From the NCBI GenBank assembly GCA_038049695.1, contig CP142455.1, positions 22,915,501 through 22,979,500 on the forward strand: a stretch of DNA of 64,000 nucleotides, read 5' to 3'. The translations under genes and the position numbers were made by a program. Below are positions 63,977 through 64,000 of this stretch, one piece after another. Each line of letters opens with the position of its first letter. Position 1 is the first letter of the stretch. The notes under the pieces were generated by a model. The model saw only the letters and a program-made list of their open reading frames with translations. It was not told the DNA's origin and did no database searches. The stretch is from Cinnamomum chago. Taxonomy: Eukaryota; Streptophyta; Magnoliopsida; Laurales; Lauraceae.

Positions 63977-64000
63977 TCCTCCGGGTTGCAGATGACCTGG

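Overview
This is a plant nuclear window. It holds one complete nuclear gene and the 3' part of a second, both on the minus strand, with long introns packed with transposable elements (TEs). No tRNA, rRNA or CRISPR structure was seen. The two host genes, a VARICOSE/EDC4 decapping scaffold and a UDP-glucose:glycoprotein glucosyltransferase, are of angiosperm type. The long introns and TE mix would suit a magnoliid-like large genome, but that placement is a guess.

Layout. Bases 1-1723 are intergenic. Bases 1724-29244 (minus) are a VARICOSE (VCS) gene that I could rebuild as 12 exons in one open frame of 1370 residues. Its introns hold LINE remnants (L1 and RTE types), a cluster of foldback MITEs in intron 9 (one split by a solo LTR with a 5-bp target duplication), two small hAT-type MITEs with 8-bp duplications, and a 1162-bp non-autonomous hAT element with a perfect 8-bp duplication in intron 6. 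Bases 29245-38037 are intergenic: a GA-rich VCS 5' leader, an L1 LINE remnant, MITE-like elements and simple repeats. From 38038 to beyond the right edge (minus) lies UGGT. Only its last eight exons (315 residues, the GT24 catalytic end) were found, and they are separated by one intron of about 16 kb.

That 16-kb intron holds a clear nest: a 5305-bp autonomous-type hAT transposon (47705-53009, 8-bp duplication) sits in the reverse transcriptase region of a Ty1/copia element (43685-54487, 5-bp duplication), which itself sits in an L1 RNase H remnant. The right end (58290-64000) is a second nest: an internally deleted Ty3/gypsy element, a copia element inserted in its gag, a hAT element inserted in the copia RNase H region, and a second gypsy-type LTR region. 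The last is joined to a GC-rich block densely loaded with the palindrome GGGCGCCC.

The two host genes act in unrelated processes (cytoplasmic mRNA decapping and ER glycoprotein quality control). They lie head to tail and show no sign of joint regulation. Every host exon stays in frame, whereas the TE genes carry frameshifts and stops.
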